In this document: positions 6,276-15,996 of the stretch, piece after piece
How positions within the stretch are numbered: position 1 is the first letter of the stretch
Layout: each line of letters begins with the position of its first letter
NCBI GenBank assembly: GCA_900018345.1
Contig: FCNA01000143.1
Span: forward strand, 1-58,575
Source: Clostridiales bacterium CHKCI006
GTDB taxonomy: Bacteria > Bacillota_I > Bacilli_A > Erysipelotrichales > Coprobacillaceae
DNA length: 58,575 nucleotides
Direction: 5' to 3'
Position numbers and translations under genes: made by a program
Notes under the pieces: generated by a model
The model's input: only the letters and a program-made list of their open reading frames with translations
Databases searched by the model: none
Told to the model about the DNA's origin: nothing

Positions 6276-8540
6276 GTGAACAACGTGGAACTATCGAAGA
6301 TCCAATTATCGCGCCACAGCCTGCGTTACGAGAAGCTGCTTTTTATCTTTGGTATTTCTTTTTGTGTCTGTCAGGTTCCTTTTTTAGGCAGTGAGGCCGT
6401 CTTGTGCCTGCCTGTTTTAGGCGTGGCTTTTGCCTGTGGCTACCTGGATGTGCTGATGTATTTTTTAGGTGTGGGACTGGCAGTGATCATTTTAGATGTG
6501 AGCTGGGAATTGCTGGCATTGAGTCTGGCGACCCTGGGGGTGCTTGTCGTCCTGTCGTTTGTCTATGCGATGAAGACCCATTTTTTAGGATATGTCGTGA
6601 CTTTTTGTTTGGGCGCTTACCTGCTTTTGAAAGGATATCTTGGCGGACGGTGGATGCCAGCTGGCACACTTGTTCAGCTGCTGACAGCGCTGGGTCTAAG
6701 TTTGCTTTATATCGACGCTTTGCCATTACTACGCCATCGACAGATCGAAGATCCAAGCGATCGGATGCTGATGGGGGGCTTTCTCATGGTCATGAGCGCC
6801 TTGTTTTGTCTGGAACGGATCGATATGCATTTGTTGATGGTGATGCTCCGCTTTGGCATTTTAGTTGTCATGTATGTCAAAAGCATCGAAATGGGGTATC
6901 AGCTGGTCATATATGCCAGCTACTGGTTATTGCTGAATGAAAGCGGCCTGATGGGCGAGGTCGAAAGTCTGTTTATTTGTCTGGCTGTTTTTTTTCTAGT
7001 GAAGGCCAAAAGCCGTCTGGCCTTTGTGCTGACTTTTCTTTTCAGTCATCTGGTCATGCCTTTTTTTGTCCAGGAGGGATTATGGGTCATTGCGGTGGAA
7101 GTCATGCTGACAGGATTCCTTTTTATGCTCATTCCCCAAAAAATATACGCTTCCTGGCGTTATCGGCTGAATGGGGATTCCCCTTTGGCGACCCAGATCG
7201 GCGGATTGATTTCCTATCAGCGCAAGATGAGCCGTCAGCTGGAGACCTTCAGTGATCTGTTTTTGCGCATTGCGACTTCTTTTGAAGAGGAAAATCTGGA
7301 GACCAATGCCGCTTTGTATGTGGGCAATATGTATGAGCAGGTCTGCAGTACATGCCTGAACTGTGATCAGTGTTATAATCGTGAGACAGGGGATCATCGA
7401 CTGGTGAAGCTGATTCGCAAAGGGGTGATTCAGGGCCTGACGAATCAGGAAACCCGTTATGTCGAACGCTATTGTCTGAAGATGGCTGAATATAAAAAGG
7501 CTTTGCGTGAACAACATAAGCTTTATTTACATCAAGCTGAGATGAATGAAGAATATCATCAGCTCAAGCATCATCTTTACGGACAGCTGTCGCTGGTGGG
7601 CAAGCTTTTAGAACGCTTTTCTAAACATGTGGACTGTTCTGATCTGGAGAGTGAGGAAAATATTCGAGATCTGTTGGAAGGCTATCATTATTTGGTCCCT
7701 TATATCCATAAGGACTATCTTTCACGGGATGATTACTGTCTAGATATCGGGATGATGGAAGTCAACAAACATGAGGTCTATGACGTCGTGATTCCTGTTC
7801 TCGAACGCTATCTCAACACACCCTTGAATGTCATCAAAATGGAAACTTCCGGTCGCCAGTTAGGCTATATGCGCCTGGTCTTATCGAATCATCAGAATTA
7901 CCAGCTGGTGTATGGGGTACAGCAGTTATCCAAAGATGCCGCCAGCTGCGGGGACAGCTATCTTTGTTTTCATTTCAAACAGTTCACGTTAATGGCGCTA
8001 AGTGATGGCATGGGATATGGCCCCAAAGCACATAAAGAAAGCGAACTGACTTTGGATGTCTTCAGTCGCTTATTGAAAAGCGGGATCGGCTTGGAGGAAA
8101 GCATTCAAACGATCAACTCGCTGCTTAAAATTAAAAATCGTATTGAGATGTTTACGACCCTTGATCTGCTGATGTTTAATACGCGGGATGCCTCAGTGAC
8201 TTTTCTGAAAAATGGTGCGACTGCATCCTATGTTTATCACTATAATCAATTAGATAAAGTGCAGACCAGAGCTTTGCCGATCGGCATCGTTTCGAAGGTG
8301 GATACCCATACGGAAAAATACCAGTGCTCCGATGGAGATCTGTTATTTATGTATAGTGATGGCTTAGAAGAGGGCATTGAGGAAGTCATTGAACAATGTC
8401 TTCGGGAGGTCGGTGACCGTCATCCGCAGTTGATTGCGGATACGATCATGAACACCTTCATTGATCGGGGCAAGGTAGATGATGACGCGACGATCATTGT
8501 TGTCAGGGTCGAGGACATTACCCAGATACATACCGATTAG
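6276..8540 (+). CDS. spoIIE: Stage II sporulation protein E (PP2C phosphatase)
   Basis: Membrane serine phosphatase that dephosphorylates SpoIIAA to release sigma-F in the forespore, and also interacts with FtsZ. Residues ~20-290 are a run of hydrophobic helices (about ten TM segments), followed by a central domain with a cysteine cluster (CSTCLNCDQC, ~350-360) and a C-terminal PP2C domain. Visible PP2C motifs: GDSYLCF, ALSDGMGYGPKA, LPIGI, LLFMYSDG and DDDATIIVV, so the metal-binding aspartates are retained. At 754 aa it is slightly shorter than B. subtilis SpoIIE (827). GTG 6276 has AAGGAG at 6265-6270; GTG 6285 after GAGGTGA is an alternative. The position before tilS-hpt-ftsH is conserved in Firmicutes and implies sporulation ability. 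Confidence 0.92.
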   Translation: MNNVELSKIQLSRHSLRYEKLLFIFGISFCVCQVPFLGSEAVLCLPVLGVAFACGYLDVLMYFLGVGLAVIILDVSWELLALSLATLGVLVVLSFVYAMKTHFLGYVVTFCLGAYLLLKGYLGGRWMPAGTLVQLLTALGLSLLYIDALPLLRHRQIEDPSDRMLMGGFLMVMSALFCLERIDMHLLMVMLRFGILVVMYVKSIEMGYQLVIYASYWLLLNESGLMGEVESLFICLAVFFLVKAKSRLAFVLTFLFSHLVMPFFVQEGLWVIAVEVMLTGFLFMLIPQKIYASWRYRLNGDSPLATQIGGLISYQRKMSRQLETFSDLFLRIATSFEEENLETNAALYVGNMYEQVCSTCLNCDQCYNRETGDHRLVKLIRKGVIQGLTNQETRYVERYCLKMAEYKKALREQHKLYLHQAEMNEEYHQLKHHLYGQLSLVGKLLERFSKHVDCSDLESEENIRDLLEGYHYLVPYIHKDYLSRDDYCLDIGMMEVNKHEVYDVVIPVLERYLNTPLNVIKMETSGRQLGYMRLVLSNHQNYQLVYGVQQLSKDAASCGDSYLCFHFKQFTLMALSDGMGYGPKAHKESELTLDVFSRLLKSGIGLEESIQTINSLLKIKNRIEMFTTLDLLMFNTRDASVTFLKNGATASYVYHYNQLDKVQTRALPIGIVSKVDTHTEKYQCSDGDLLFMYSDGLEEGIEEVIEQCLREVGDRHPQLIADTIMNTFIDRGKVDDDATIIVVRVEDITQIHTD

Positions 8541-8563
8541 ACGCTTTATGCGTCTATTTTTTT
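8538..8563 (+). terminator. Intrinsic terminator after spoIIE
   Basis: TAGACGC / GCGTCTA perfect stem with TTTAT loop, then T7. It starts at the spoIIE stop codon. Confidence 0.88.
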
Positions 8564-8564
8564 G

Positions 8565-8573
8565 TGTTATAAT
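8565..8573 (+). promoter_or_regulatory. Extended -10 promoter of tilS-hpt-ftsH
   Basis: TGTTATAAT matches TGnTATAAT. No good -35 is visible because the spoIIE terminator occupies that region, so the promoter probably relies on the extended -10. Confidence 0.5.
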
Positions 8574-8591
8574 GCAACGGGAAGTGAGTGT

Positions 8592-9842
8592 ATGGAAAAA
8601 GTCAGAGAAGCGTTAAGAAAATTAGACCCACAAGCCACTTATGTGATTGGTGTGTCCGGCGGACCGGACTCCATGGCTTTGCTGCATCTGGCAGTCAGCA
8701 TGGGACTTGACGTCATCGTGGCGCTGGTGAATTATCATAAAAGAGTAGACAGTGATTTAGATTATGAATTGGTCAAAGCCTACGCCAAGTCGCATGGGCT
8801 ACGATTGGCTTATCTGGAAGTGAACGAGTATACCAAAGAAAACTTTCAGGCTCAGGCCAGGACGATCCGCTATCGTTTTTTTGTAGAGACGGTTCATCGT
8901 TATCAGGCTAAAGGGATCTTGTTAGCTCATCATGCCGATGACTGTGTCGAAACGATCCTGATGCAAAAGGCACGGCATACGCGTGTACCGTATTTGGGAA
9001 TCGCACCGCTTTCCTATTATCAGGGTGTTCCGGTCTATCGTCCTTGTTTAGGTGTCTTTAAAGAGGATCTGGCTCATTATTGTGAAGTGGAGGGTGTTGC
9101 TTACCGGATCGACTCCAGTAATCTCGAAAACCACTATACCCGGAATTATTTTCGAAATGTGGTCTTAAAGAAGACCGGTCGGGAAGAAAAGGAACGCCTT
9201 TTATCCTGGGCAAGTGTGAAAAATGAACAGGTTCAAAGGCAACAGGACAAACTAGAAGCCTTACTGGCCAGCGAGGTCACATCTGGATTCTGGCGGATCG
9301 ACCTTTCGCATGATGACAAGACCCTGGGTGAACTGTTAGACTGTTTCTTGCGACAGGATCAGCGTTTAGATCCAAGGCGGATCTCGGCTGCTCTGATCCG
9401 GGAAGGGGTCCATATGCTAAGAGGCAAAAAAAATAGCCAGATGGATCTGCCGGATGGATTTCAGTTAAAAAAGCAGGACGGTCAGGTTTATGTCTGTTTA
9501 AAAACGGTCAAGCTTAGCTATGCCTACCAGATCGATGCCCCGCAGGAACTCCAAACGCCTTATTTCAGCCTTCAAACACGTGGTCAGGATCGGGAAGGCA
9601 TCCCGGTGCGTATGCAGGATTTCCCTTTGACGATTCGAACCATCCAGCCAGGCGATGCGATGGAGCTGAGCTATGGCACCAAAAAAGTCTCCCGGTTGTT
9701 CATAGATGCCAAAATTCCACGCGAAAAACGTCAGCTTTGGCCGATCGTCTGTGATTGTCATGGTAAAATTTTGCTTGTGCCAAAAATCGCAAAAAACAAA
9801 GACTATTTAATGGAAAAAGCAACGCTGTTTGTGGTACAATAA
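8592..9842 (+). CDS. tilS: tRNA(Ile)-lysidine synthase
   Basis: Essential enzyme that attaches lysine to C34 of the CAU-anticodon tRNA-Ile using ATP, converting it to read AUA. The PP-loop SGGPDS is at residues 22-27, and LLAHHADDCVETILM is the conserved second ATP-site segment. The C-terminal domain (IRTIQPGD...VSRLFIDAKIPREKRQLWPIV) is the TilS substrate-binding domain. It is 416 aa from ATG 8592, a normal length. An upstream in-frame ATG at 8562 overlaps the terminator and -10 box and is rejected. It heads the tilS-hpt-ftsH operon. Confidence 0.95.
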   Translation: MEKVREALRKLDPQATYVIGVSGGPDSMALLHLAVSMGLDVIVALVNYHKRVDSDLDYELVKAYAKSHGLRLAYLEVNEYTKENFQAQARTIRYRFFVETVHRYQAKGILLAHHADDCVETILMQKARHTRVPYLGIAPLSYYQGVPVYRPCLGVFKEDLAHYCEVEGVAYRIDSSNLENHYTRNYFRNVVLKKTGREEKERLLSWASVKNEQVQRQQDKLEALLASEVTSGFWRIDLSHDDKTLGELLDCFLRQDQRLDPRRISAALIREGVHMLRGKKNSQMDLPDGFQLKKQDGQVYVCLKTVKLSYAYQIDAPQELQTPYFSLQTRGQDREGIPVRMQDFPLTIRTIQPGDAMELSYGTKKVSRLFIDAKIPREKRQLWPIVCDCHGKILLVPKIAKNKDYLMEKATLFVVQ

Positions 9843-9871
9843 GTTAGTGTTGATTTAAAGGGGGAAGAAAC

Positions 9872-10402
9872 ATGCATCAGGATGTTCAGGAAATTTTATT
9901 TTCCTTGGAAGAAATACAACATCGGACCCGGAAGTTAGGCGAACAGATCAGTCGGGATTATGCGGGCAAGACGCTGATCCTGGTCGGGCTTTTAAAGGGT
10001 TCTGTTCCTTTTATGGCAGAGTTAATGCGCTATTTGACAGTAGATGTGCGCATTGATTTTATGAATGTTTCCAGTTATACGGGAGCACAATCGGGACAGG
10101 TTGTCATTAAAAAAGATATGGAACAGGATATTGCCGGTAAAGACGTATTGATTGTGGAGGACATCATCGATACAGGCAATACTTTATACAATATTAAAAA
10201 AATGCTGGAAGAACGCAAATGTGCTAGCTGTAAAATTGTGACATTATTAGATAAGGTAGAAAGCCGTACCATTGATATTCAGGCGGATTATGTCGGTTTT
10301 GATATTCCGAATGCTTTTGTGGTGGGCTTTGGACTCGATTTTGACGAAAAATATCGACAGCTGCCTTATATTGGTATACTAAAGAAAGAATGTTATGAGT
10401 AA
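9872..10402 (+). CDS. hpt: Hypoxanthine-guanine phosphoribosyltransferase
   Basis: Purine salvage enzyme making IMP/GMP from hypoxanthine/guanine and PRPP (176 aa, usual length). VLIVEDIIDTGNTL is the PRPP-binding motif with the two acidic residues. GLLKGSVPFMAEL holds the pyrophosphate-binding loop, and FVVGFGLDFDEKYRQLPYIG is the conserved C-terminal base-binding segment. AAAGGGGGAAG precedes the ATG. It lies 29 nt after tilS and 12 nt before ftsH, the standard Firmicutes arrangement. Confidence 0.96.
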   Translation: MHQDVQEILFSLEEIQHRTRKLGEQISRDYAGKTLILVGLLKGSVPFMAELMRYLTVDVRIDFMNVSSYTGAQSGQVVIKKDMEQDIAGKDVLIVEDIIDTGNTLYNIKKMLEERKCASCKIVTLLDKVESRTIDIQADYVGFDIPNAFVVGFGLDFDEKYRQLPYIGILKKECYE

Positions 10403-10414
10403 AGGAGAGTTGTA

Positions 10415-12436
10415 ATGGATAGAAAACCTGGCGGTACAATGAAATATCTTTTGCCCTGGATTGCCATTTTACTGTTTATTCTTTTCATGTGGACCATCAT
10501 CAACCCAGTGACTTCTACAACGGTGGATTATGTGGGACTGTCTACGATCCTCAATGAAGAGAATGTCACAGAAGTGACCCTGTCTCCTTCCAGCTATGTC
10601 GTGGGAGTAGATGGTGTGTATCTGGATGAGACAACCGGGCGTGAGGTGAGCTTTAGCTCTGAAATCGTGAATTCCAACGGTCAGGTCGACACGTTAATGG
10701 AGACCTTGGATGAAATCAATGCCAGTCGAGCTGCGAACAACGAGACACCAGTGACGATCAATGTCAAAAATACGCAAAACGACAACATCTGGATGTCTTT
10801 ATTAGTGAACGGATTACCTATCCTGATCATGATTGGCTTAGGCATGCTGATGTTCAGCAAGATCAATGGTGCCAGCGGCAATGCCAAAGCGTTTGAGTTT
10901 GGTAATTCCAGAGCACGTCTGGAGAAGAATCAGAAGACGCGCTTCAGTGATGTCGCAGGTGCGGATGAAGAAAAAGAAGAATTAGAAGAACTGGTTGAAT
11001 TCTTGAAGAGCCCAATGAAATTTGTGGATATGGGTGCCCGTATTCCTAAAGGTGTGCTTTTAGTTGGTCCACCGGGAACAGGTAAGACTTTGCTGGCTCG
11101 AGCAGTTGCCGGTGAAGCGGGTGTGCCTTTCTATTCTATTTCCGGTTCTGACTTCGTTGAAATGTTTGTCGGTACCGGTGCGAGCCGTGTGCGTGATATG
11201 TTTAAGAAAGCAAAGGAAAATGCGCCATGTATCATCTTTATCGATGAGATCGATGCGGTTGGGCGTCAGCGTGGTGCCGGTGTCGGTGGTGGACATGATG
11301 AACGTGAACAGACACTGAACCAGTTGCTGGTTGAGATGGACGGATTCACTGGCAATTCCGGGATCATCGTGATGGCTGCAACGAACCGTGCCGATGTTCT
11401 GGACCCTGCTTTATTACGTCCAGGTCGTTTTGACCGTCAGATCTTAGTTTCTAATCCGGATAAAGAAGCGCGTGCCAAGATCCTGCAGGTTCATGCGCGC
11501 AACAAACGCTTTGCGGAAGATGTCAACTTCGAAAATATTGCGAAAAGAACACCGGGCTTCAGCGGTGCCCAGTTAGAGAACGTATTAAACGAAGCCGCCC
11601 TGTTAGCGGTGCGTAATCATCGTAAGGTCATTACGATGGATGATATCGATGAAGGAATCGACCGTGTCATCGGAGGTCCGGCAAAGAAATCTCGTAAATA
11701 CATCGAACGTGAACGCCGTCTGGTTGCTTATCATGAGGCTGGCCATGCGATCATTGGCTTAGTGCTTGAGGATGCCCAGGTGGTACAGAAAGTCACGATC
11801 ATCCCGCGTGGGGAAGCCGGTGGTTATAACTTGATGACCCCTTCTGAAGAAACTTACTTCCAGACCAAATCCCAGTTAAAAGCCAGCATTACCGGTTATA
11901 TGGGTGGTCGCGTATCAGAAGAAGTCTTCTTTGGGGATGTTTCCACAGGTGCCCATAACGATATCGAACAGGCCACGCGAATTGCCCGCTTGATGGTGAC
12001 GCAGTTAGGAATGAGTGAATTAGGACCGATTCGTTATGAAGGCGATTCAAATCAGGTCTTCCTGGGTCGTGAATTAGGTCATCAGGCCAGTCATTCCGGC
12101 CAGGTAGCTTATGAGATCGACCAGCAGGTACGTAAGATCATTGGTGACTGCTATGATGAGGCAAAGAAGATCATCGAAGCGCATAAGACACAGTTAGAGA
12201 CGATTGCGAATGCATTGCTTGAATATGAAACGTTGGCAAATGAGGAAATCGAACATCTCTTTAAGTATGGAACGATGCCTAAGGTCAGCGGTAAAACGGA
12301 CAAAGAAGACGTCCAGGAAATCACCCATGCGCCAGAAGACACGCTTGAAGCCGCGCCTGTTGAGGTCGAAAGACCTAAACAGCCTGAGCCGGTGGATGAT
12401 CCGGAGGACGATTTATTAGATGAAATGAAAGACTAG
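10415..12436 (+). CDS. ftsH: ATP-dependent zinc metalloprotease FtsH
   Basis: Membrane-anchored AAA+ protease (673 aa) that degrades misfolded membrane proteins and some regulators. TM1 is about residues 11-30 and TM2 about 126-148, with an extracytoplasmic domain between them. Walker A GPPGTGKT is at 218-225, Walker B IIFIDEID near 273-280, and the second region of homology includes RPGRFDR near 335-341. The zinc protease motif HEAGH is at 440-444. The C-terminal tail is acidic and low in complexity. AAAGGAG lies upstream of ATG 10415. It ends in a UUCG-loop terminator. Confidence 0.97.
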   Translation: MDRKPGGTMKYLLPWIAILLFILFMWTIINPVTSTTVDYVGLSTILNEENVTEVTLSPSSYVVGVDGVYLDETTGREVSFSSEIVNSNGQVDTLMETLDEINASRAANNETPVTINVKNTQNDNIWMSLLVNGLPILIMIGLGMLMFSKINGASGNAKAFEFGNSRARLEKNQKTRFSDVAGADEEKEELEELVEFLKSPMKFVDMGARIPKGVLLVGPPGTGKTLLARAVAGEAGVPFYSISGSDFVEMFVGTGASRVRDMFKKAKENAPCIIFIDEIDAVGRQRGAGVGGGHDEREQTLNQLLVEMDGFTGNSGIIVMAATNRADVLDPALLRPGRFDRQILVSNPDKEARAKILQVHARNKRFAEDVNFENIAKRTPGFSGAQLENVLNEAALLAVRNHRKVITMDDIDEGIDRVIGGPAKKSRKYIERERRLVAYHEAGHAIIGLVLEDAQVVQKVTIIPRGEAGGYNLMTPSEETYFQTKSQLKASITGYMGGRVSEEVFFGDVSTGAHNDIEQATRIARLMVTQLGMSELGPIRYEGDSNQVFLGRELGHQASHSGQVAYEIDQQVRKIIGDCYDEAKKIIEAHKTQLETIANALLEYETLANEEIEHLFKYGTMPKVSGKTDKEDVQEITHAPEDTLEAAPVEVERPKQPEPVDDPEDDLLDEMKD

Positions 12437-12452
12437 TTCGCTAGTCTTTTTT
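12428..12452 (+). terminator. Terminator after ftsH (TTCG loop)
   Basis: AAAGACTAG-TTCG-CTAGTCTTT perfect stem with a stable tetraloop, followed by Ts. The ftsH stop is in the stem. Confidence 0.92.
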
Positions 12453-12473
12453 CTTTGGTTTTGATTGGCTTTC

Positions 12474-12482
12474 TGCTATAAT
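12474..12482 (+). promoter_or_regulatory. Extended -10 promoter
   Basis: TGCTATAAT, with TTGGTT (12455-12460) as a weak -35 at a 16-bp spacing. It drives the membrane protein gene at 12509. Confidence 0.5.
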
Positions 12483-12508
12483 GGTCATGAAATGAAGGGA
12501 GCATCATT

Positions 12509-13165
12509 ATGGAGAAAAAAGAACGGGGTTTAAAACGAACGGTCATTGGACTCTATCTGGCTTATTATCTGGTATTGATCTATGCTTTTTATCGTAATGC
12601 CAGACTGCAGGATATGACTGCATTGATGTTGGGATTTGTCGCGATGCTGACGCCATGGATCGTTCCAGTCGTTTTTCGTCTTTTCAAATTAAAACGGATC
12701 TATGAGATCGATATTCTGAATATTATTTTCGTCTTCTTTGCCAGTCTGGTCGGCAGTTGTTTAAGCGGGTATGCGCTTCCTTATTTCGATAAGGTGGTCC
12801 ATTTTGCCAGCGGTTTGCTGTTATGTCAGGTGGTTTATATGCTGTATAGCCTTATCAGTAAACGCCGGGAGCCCACCAGTCCGGAAGAAAGACGTCTGGT
12901 TCTTTGTTTTAACTTTGTAGGCAATGGTTTTGTTGCTTTATTATGGGAGTTTTATGAATATGCGATGCTGGTCTTTTTTAACTATGACTGCATCAAGCAT
13001 TTCAGTACCGGGGTCCATGATTCTCTGACTGATATGCTGGCCGGGACCTTAGGCGGTCTAGTGATGTGCTTATGCTATTATCAGGCTTTTCATAGCGGCA
13101 AGGACAATTTCTTTACCCGCCTGCATAATCGTTTTTATGATGCGAATATCCAAAAGAACGCATGA
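12509..13165 (+). CDS. YjdF/DUF2238-like integral membrane protein
   Basis: Polytopic membrane protein (218 aa) with about six TM helices: two near residues 12-60, one near 68-90, one at ~100-115, and two after ~130. Conserved polar motifs sit in or near membrane segments: FDKVVHFASG, LLWEFYEYAM and GVHDSLTDMLAGTLGGL. This D-K-x-x-H / W-E-x-x-E / D-x-x-x-D pattern is what I recall for the YjdF (DUF2238) family, whose function is not established. It has its own promoter and terminator, so it is monocistronic. Confidence 0.7.
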   Translation: MEKKERGLKRTVIGLYLAYYLVLIYAFYRNARLQDMTALMLGFVAMLTPWIVPVVFRLFKLKRIYEIDILNIIFVFFASLVGSCLSGYALPYFDKVVHFASGLLLCQVVYMLYSLISKRREPTSPEERRLVLCFNFVGNGFVALLWEFYEYAMLVFFNYDCIKHFSTGVHDSLTDMLAGTLGGLVMCLCYYQAFHSGKDNFFTRLHNRFYDANIQKNA

Positions 13166-13180
13166 TCATTGATCAGCCCT

Positions 13181-13223
13181 CCTGGTAGATGTCACAAGCT
13201 ATGTGTCATCTATCAGGTTTTTT
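13181..13223 (+). terminator. Long-stem terminator
   Basis: CCTGGTAGATGTCACA (13181-13196) pairs with TGTGTCATCTATCAGG (13202-13217) with few mismatches, loop AGCTA, then T6. Confidence 0.88.
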
Positions 13224-13258
13224 GTTGCTCGTAAAGTGTTTCTATTTGCCGAGAATCA

Positions 13259-13278
13259 AATATTTCTCGGGAAATATT
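13259..13278. promoter_or_regulatory. Palindrome upstream of the AraC-type regulator
   Basis: AATATTTC-TCGG-GAAATATT, 8-bp perfect arms, ~110 bp before the regulator start. It could be an operator. A TTGACA at 13332 lies downstream, but I see no well-placed -10 for it. Confidence 0.35.
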
Positions 13279-13387
13279 GCCGCAAAAAACAGTCTGTTTT
13301 CTTTTAGGAAAATGTTCAATTTTTAAATCGCTTGACAACAATTCGTGATAATGTCATTCATGAAGGGACAGAAAGGGAAGAGGAGCT

Positions 13388-14257
13388 ATGTCTATAAAAC
13401 AAGTGAAAGAGAATGATTTAGATATCGGTAAAATGGTATATGAGAATGTAGAATTCGCGAAAAACCGTCCCATCAGGATCACGAAGATCAAAGTGACTGA
13501 AAATCAGTTGGAATGTGTGGTTCCCTACCATTGGCATCACTGTATCGAAATGATTGTGCCCATCTTGAATGGGGCAGAGATCTGGGCTGAGGATGAGATC
13601 TATCGGATCTTTCCGGGAGACTATTTCCTGATCAACTCACAGTCTGCCCATTTATGTCGGGATATCTATCCATATTTAGAATATCAAGGCTATATCATAC
13701 AGGTCAACTATGCTTTTTTGAAACACCATTGTCCCCATTTTGATGACCTGTTTTTTCCTAATGATCTGCCAATCGAAGTCAAAGGCAAGATCTATCAGCA
13801 CATCCAGGACATGATTGCTGCCAGTCAGATGGAAACGGCGTATGCGCATCTGGTCGTAGAAAGCCAGTTATTACTTATTTTGGTCAAGCTGCTGCAGCAT
13901 TCAACACCACGTACGAAGATGGCAAAGACCGGGGTACCACAAAACATTACCAACTATATTTCAGAAAATGATGCTTTGCCGCTTTCAGTACAGGAAATTG
14001 CGGATCATTATCACATCGCCTACAGTTCACTTGAGAAAATGTTTCAAAAACATTTTGGGATGAGCGTCAAAAAATATATTGCTTCCATTTGCTTGAAGAA
14101 TGATGTCTATCAGTTACTGAATCAGGATGAGGATAATATCACGAAGATCGCCTTTGAGAATGGTTTTGTCAACATGAAATCTTTCTATAAGACCTTTAAG
14201 GATACCTATCATATGACACCCGGGGAACTCAAAAAGAAAATGAATGAGCGAAAATGA
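13388..14257 (+). CDS. AraC family transcriptional regulator
   Basis: One-component regulator (289 aa) with an N-terminal cupin-like sensor (HWHHCIEMIVPILNG, residues ~54-68, and FPGDYFLINSQSAH) and a C-terminal pair of helix-turn-helix motifs (VQEIADHYHIAYSSLEKMFQ and ITKIAFENGFVNMKSFYKTF, ending MTPGELKKK). This is the standard AraC/XylS layout for sensing a small carbohydrate-like ligand. GAAGAGGAG precedes the ATG. The next gene downstream, in the same direction, is the broken lipoprotein esterase, a plausible target. No other candidate regulon member is obvious. Confidence 0.92.
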   Translation: MSIKQVKENDLDIGKMVYENVEFAKNRPIRITKIKVTENQLECVVPYHWHHCIEMIVPILNGAEIWAEDEIYRIFPGDYFLINSQSAHLCRDIYPYLEYQGYIIQVNYAFLKHHCPHFDDLFFPNDLPIEVKGKIYQHIQDMIAASQMETAYAHLVVESQLLLILVKLLQHSTPRTKMAKTGVPQNITNYISENDALPLSVQEIADHYHIAYSSLEKMFQKHFGMSVKKYIASICLKNDVYQLLNQDEDNITKIAFENGFVNMKSFYKTFKDTYHMTPGELKKKMNERK

Positions 14258-14589
14258 CATAAAAGACGATTGATTTTGGATATCCTTTCACCGCATTTTT
14301 TAGTTTAATAAAGGCAGGGAGGAAGTTTCAGACCAATAATGCGGAAAATGTTGGTATCGTCAGCTCATTAGACATTTCATGGAAGAATGCTGTGCGTTAG
14401 ATGGTCAGTGATTTTTAGAAAGGAGCGGAGCAGAGTCAAGTAATGGGGTTGACCGAGCGCTGGAGCACCATGAGAAAAGAGCAAACACCTCCTAAAAGAG
14501 GTAGGACAGCATTTTTTTGGGACAAGAACAGGGTTTAGACCTTTTGTGATTGGCGTGGTCCTACTAAAAGTGAAAGGTGATGGGTACAA
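14258..14589. other. Intergenic region without a recognisable gene
   Basis: No ORF with an RBS. A short hairpin ACCTC-CTAAAA-GAGGT near 14491-14506, followed ten bases later by T7, could be a weak terminator or leader structure. A frame near 14300-14400 reads protein-like for about 35 codons before a TAG and may be a remnant, but it is too short to assign. Confidence 0.4.
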
Positions 14590-15888
14590 ATGAAAAAAAT
14601 CATAAGTTTGAGTTTGGCATTTTTCATGCTTCTGACACTGGTGGCCTGTGGCAGTCAGACAGGAAGTGATACGCTGACGGGAAGTTATCGTATTCATGTC
14701 AGTGGCTATGATTGGGGGGCTGGTGTGGATAGTATCATGGTCACATTGGATCATGTGGTTGATGCGGTGGATCCAGAGGATTTTGTGATTCAGGAAACGA
14801 AACAGGCAACAGACTTCGCTTCAGAGAACAAAGATGTTGTCATCGTCAATAATGAGCGTTCGATCAAAGACGTTTATCTATGTGATGAAAAGGGCGAGAA
14901 GACCGATCAGGCTTCTAAGTATATTCAGTTTGAATTAGGGGTCAGCCCAACTGAAGGATCGCCATTGTTGTATAGCGCCAAGACTGGTTTTAACACCTGG
15001 AGCGGTCCATATGAATTAAATATTCAGCTTTCTGAAGATGCAGATCTGACTTCAAATGGTAAAGAAGTGACCTCCTGGACGATTGATACTGCCTATACAG
15101 AAAGAGTAACGAGTGTCGATCAGTTTAAGAAATAAAGCTTTTCGGCAACAGATAGCGTCACTTATCAGTATGCCAGCTATGAGCCACAAGATGGTTCAGA
15201 CACATTGTTTGTCTGGCTCCATGGCGGTGGCGAAGGCGGTGTCGAGAACACGGATCCTTATGTGACATTGCTTGGCAATAAGGTCAGTGTCTATGGCAGT
15301 GAAGCCTTCCAGGAAGCCATTGGCGGCGCTAATGTATTAGTACCACAGTGTCCAACTTTCTGGCTGGATCCAAAAGGCAATCAAATTGCCGGCGGCAATG
15401 CTTCGGCATATAGTGATGGGACTTCTTACTATACGAAGTCACTCATGGAATTGATTGAAATGTATAAAGAGAAGACCGGCTCTACGAAGGTCATTTTGAC
15501 AGGATGTTCCAATGGTGGTTTCATGGCTTTAAGATTAGCCATTGATTATCCGGATGCATTCATAGCCGTTGCACCTGTGGCTGAAGCGATGCAGGAACGC
15601 TTCCTGAGTGATGAGGACCTTAATAAGATCAAAGATCTTCCAATGTACTTTGTTTATTCAACCAATGATCCAGTAGCAGATCCAACACTGCATGAGATCC
15701 CAACGCTCGCAAGATTACAAGCGCTTGGTGCCAGCAATCTCCATATTGCGACAACCGACCAGGTCATTGATACTTCAGGAACGATCGAAACCGAAGATGG
15801 AATGCCTTATGAATACAGCGGTCATTGGTCCTGGATCTATTTCCACAATAATGAAGTGACTTGTAATGACTGTGGTTTAACGCCATAG
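14590..15888 (+). pseudogene. Lipoprotein esterase/peptidase interrupted by an in-frame TAA
   Basis: The reading frame is continuous from ATG 14590 to the TAG ending at 15888 (432 sense-or-stop codons) except for one TAA at 15133-15135. The first part (181 aa) has a lipoprotein signal peptide with lipobox LVAC and an Ig-like esterase N-terminal domain. After the TAA the same frame goes on as SFSATDSVTYQYASYE and into a PHB-depolymerase/Ig-like-esterase catalytic domain: FVWLHGGGEGG (oxyanion region), GCSNGGFMAL (nucleophile Ser), DPVADP (Asp) and SGHWSW (His). The upstream part cannot be catalytic alone. A downstream ATG at 15205-15207 lacks a good RBS. This is a single nonsense change, recoding, or a sequencing error. 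Confidence 0.8.
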
Positions 15889-15934
15889 CAATGGATGGCG
15901 GAAGTGCTCCGTTCATAACTAAGCGCATAAACGC

Positions 15935-15987
15935 AAAAAGACAATGTCCAATCTAGCCCCAAAAGTGGCTAGCTGACATTGTCTTTT
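15935..15987. terminator. Bidirectional terminator
   Basis: AAAAAGACAATGTC (15935-15948) pairs with GACATTGTCTTTT (15975-15987). An inner CTAGCC/GGCTAG stem adds strength. It serves the esterase and the converging DUF3842 gene. Confidence 0.9.
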
Positions 15988-15996
15988 AGTATGACT

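Noticed and set aside
13332-13352. TTGACA followed by GATAAT as a promoter for the AraC gene
   Set aside because: Only 9 bp separate them and no better -10 lies at 16-18 bp, so the pair is not a usable sigma-A promoter.
14377-14754. Minus-strand 125-codon ORF
   Set aside because: It has no RBS, a composition unlike a protein, and overlaps the lipoprotein signal peptide region read in the opposite direction.
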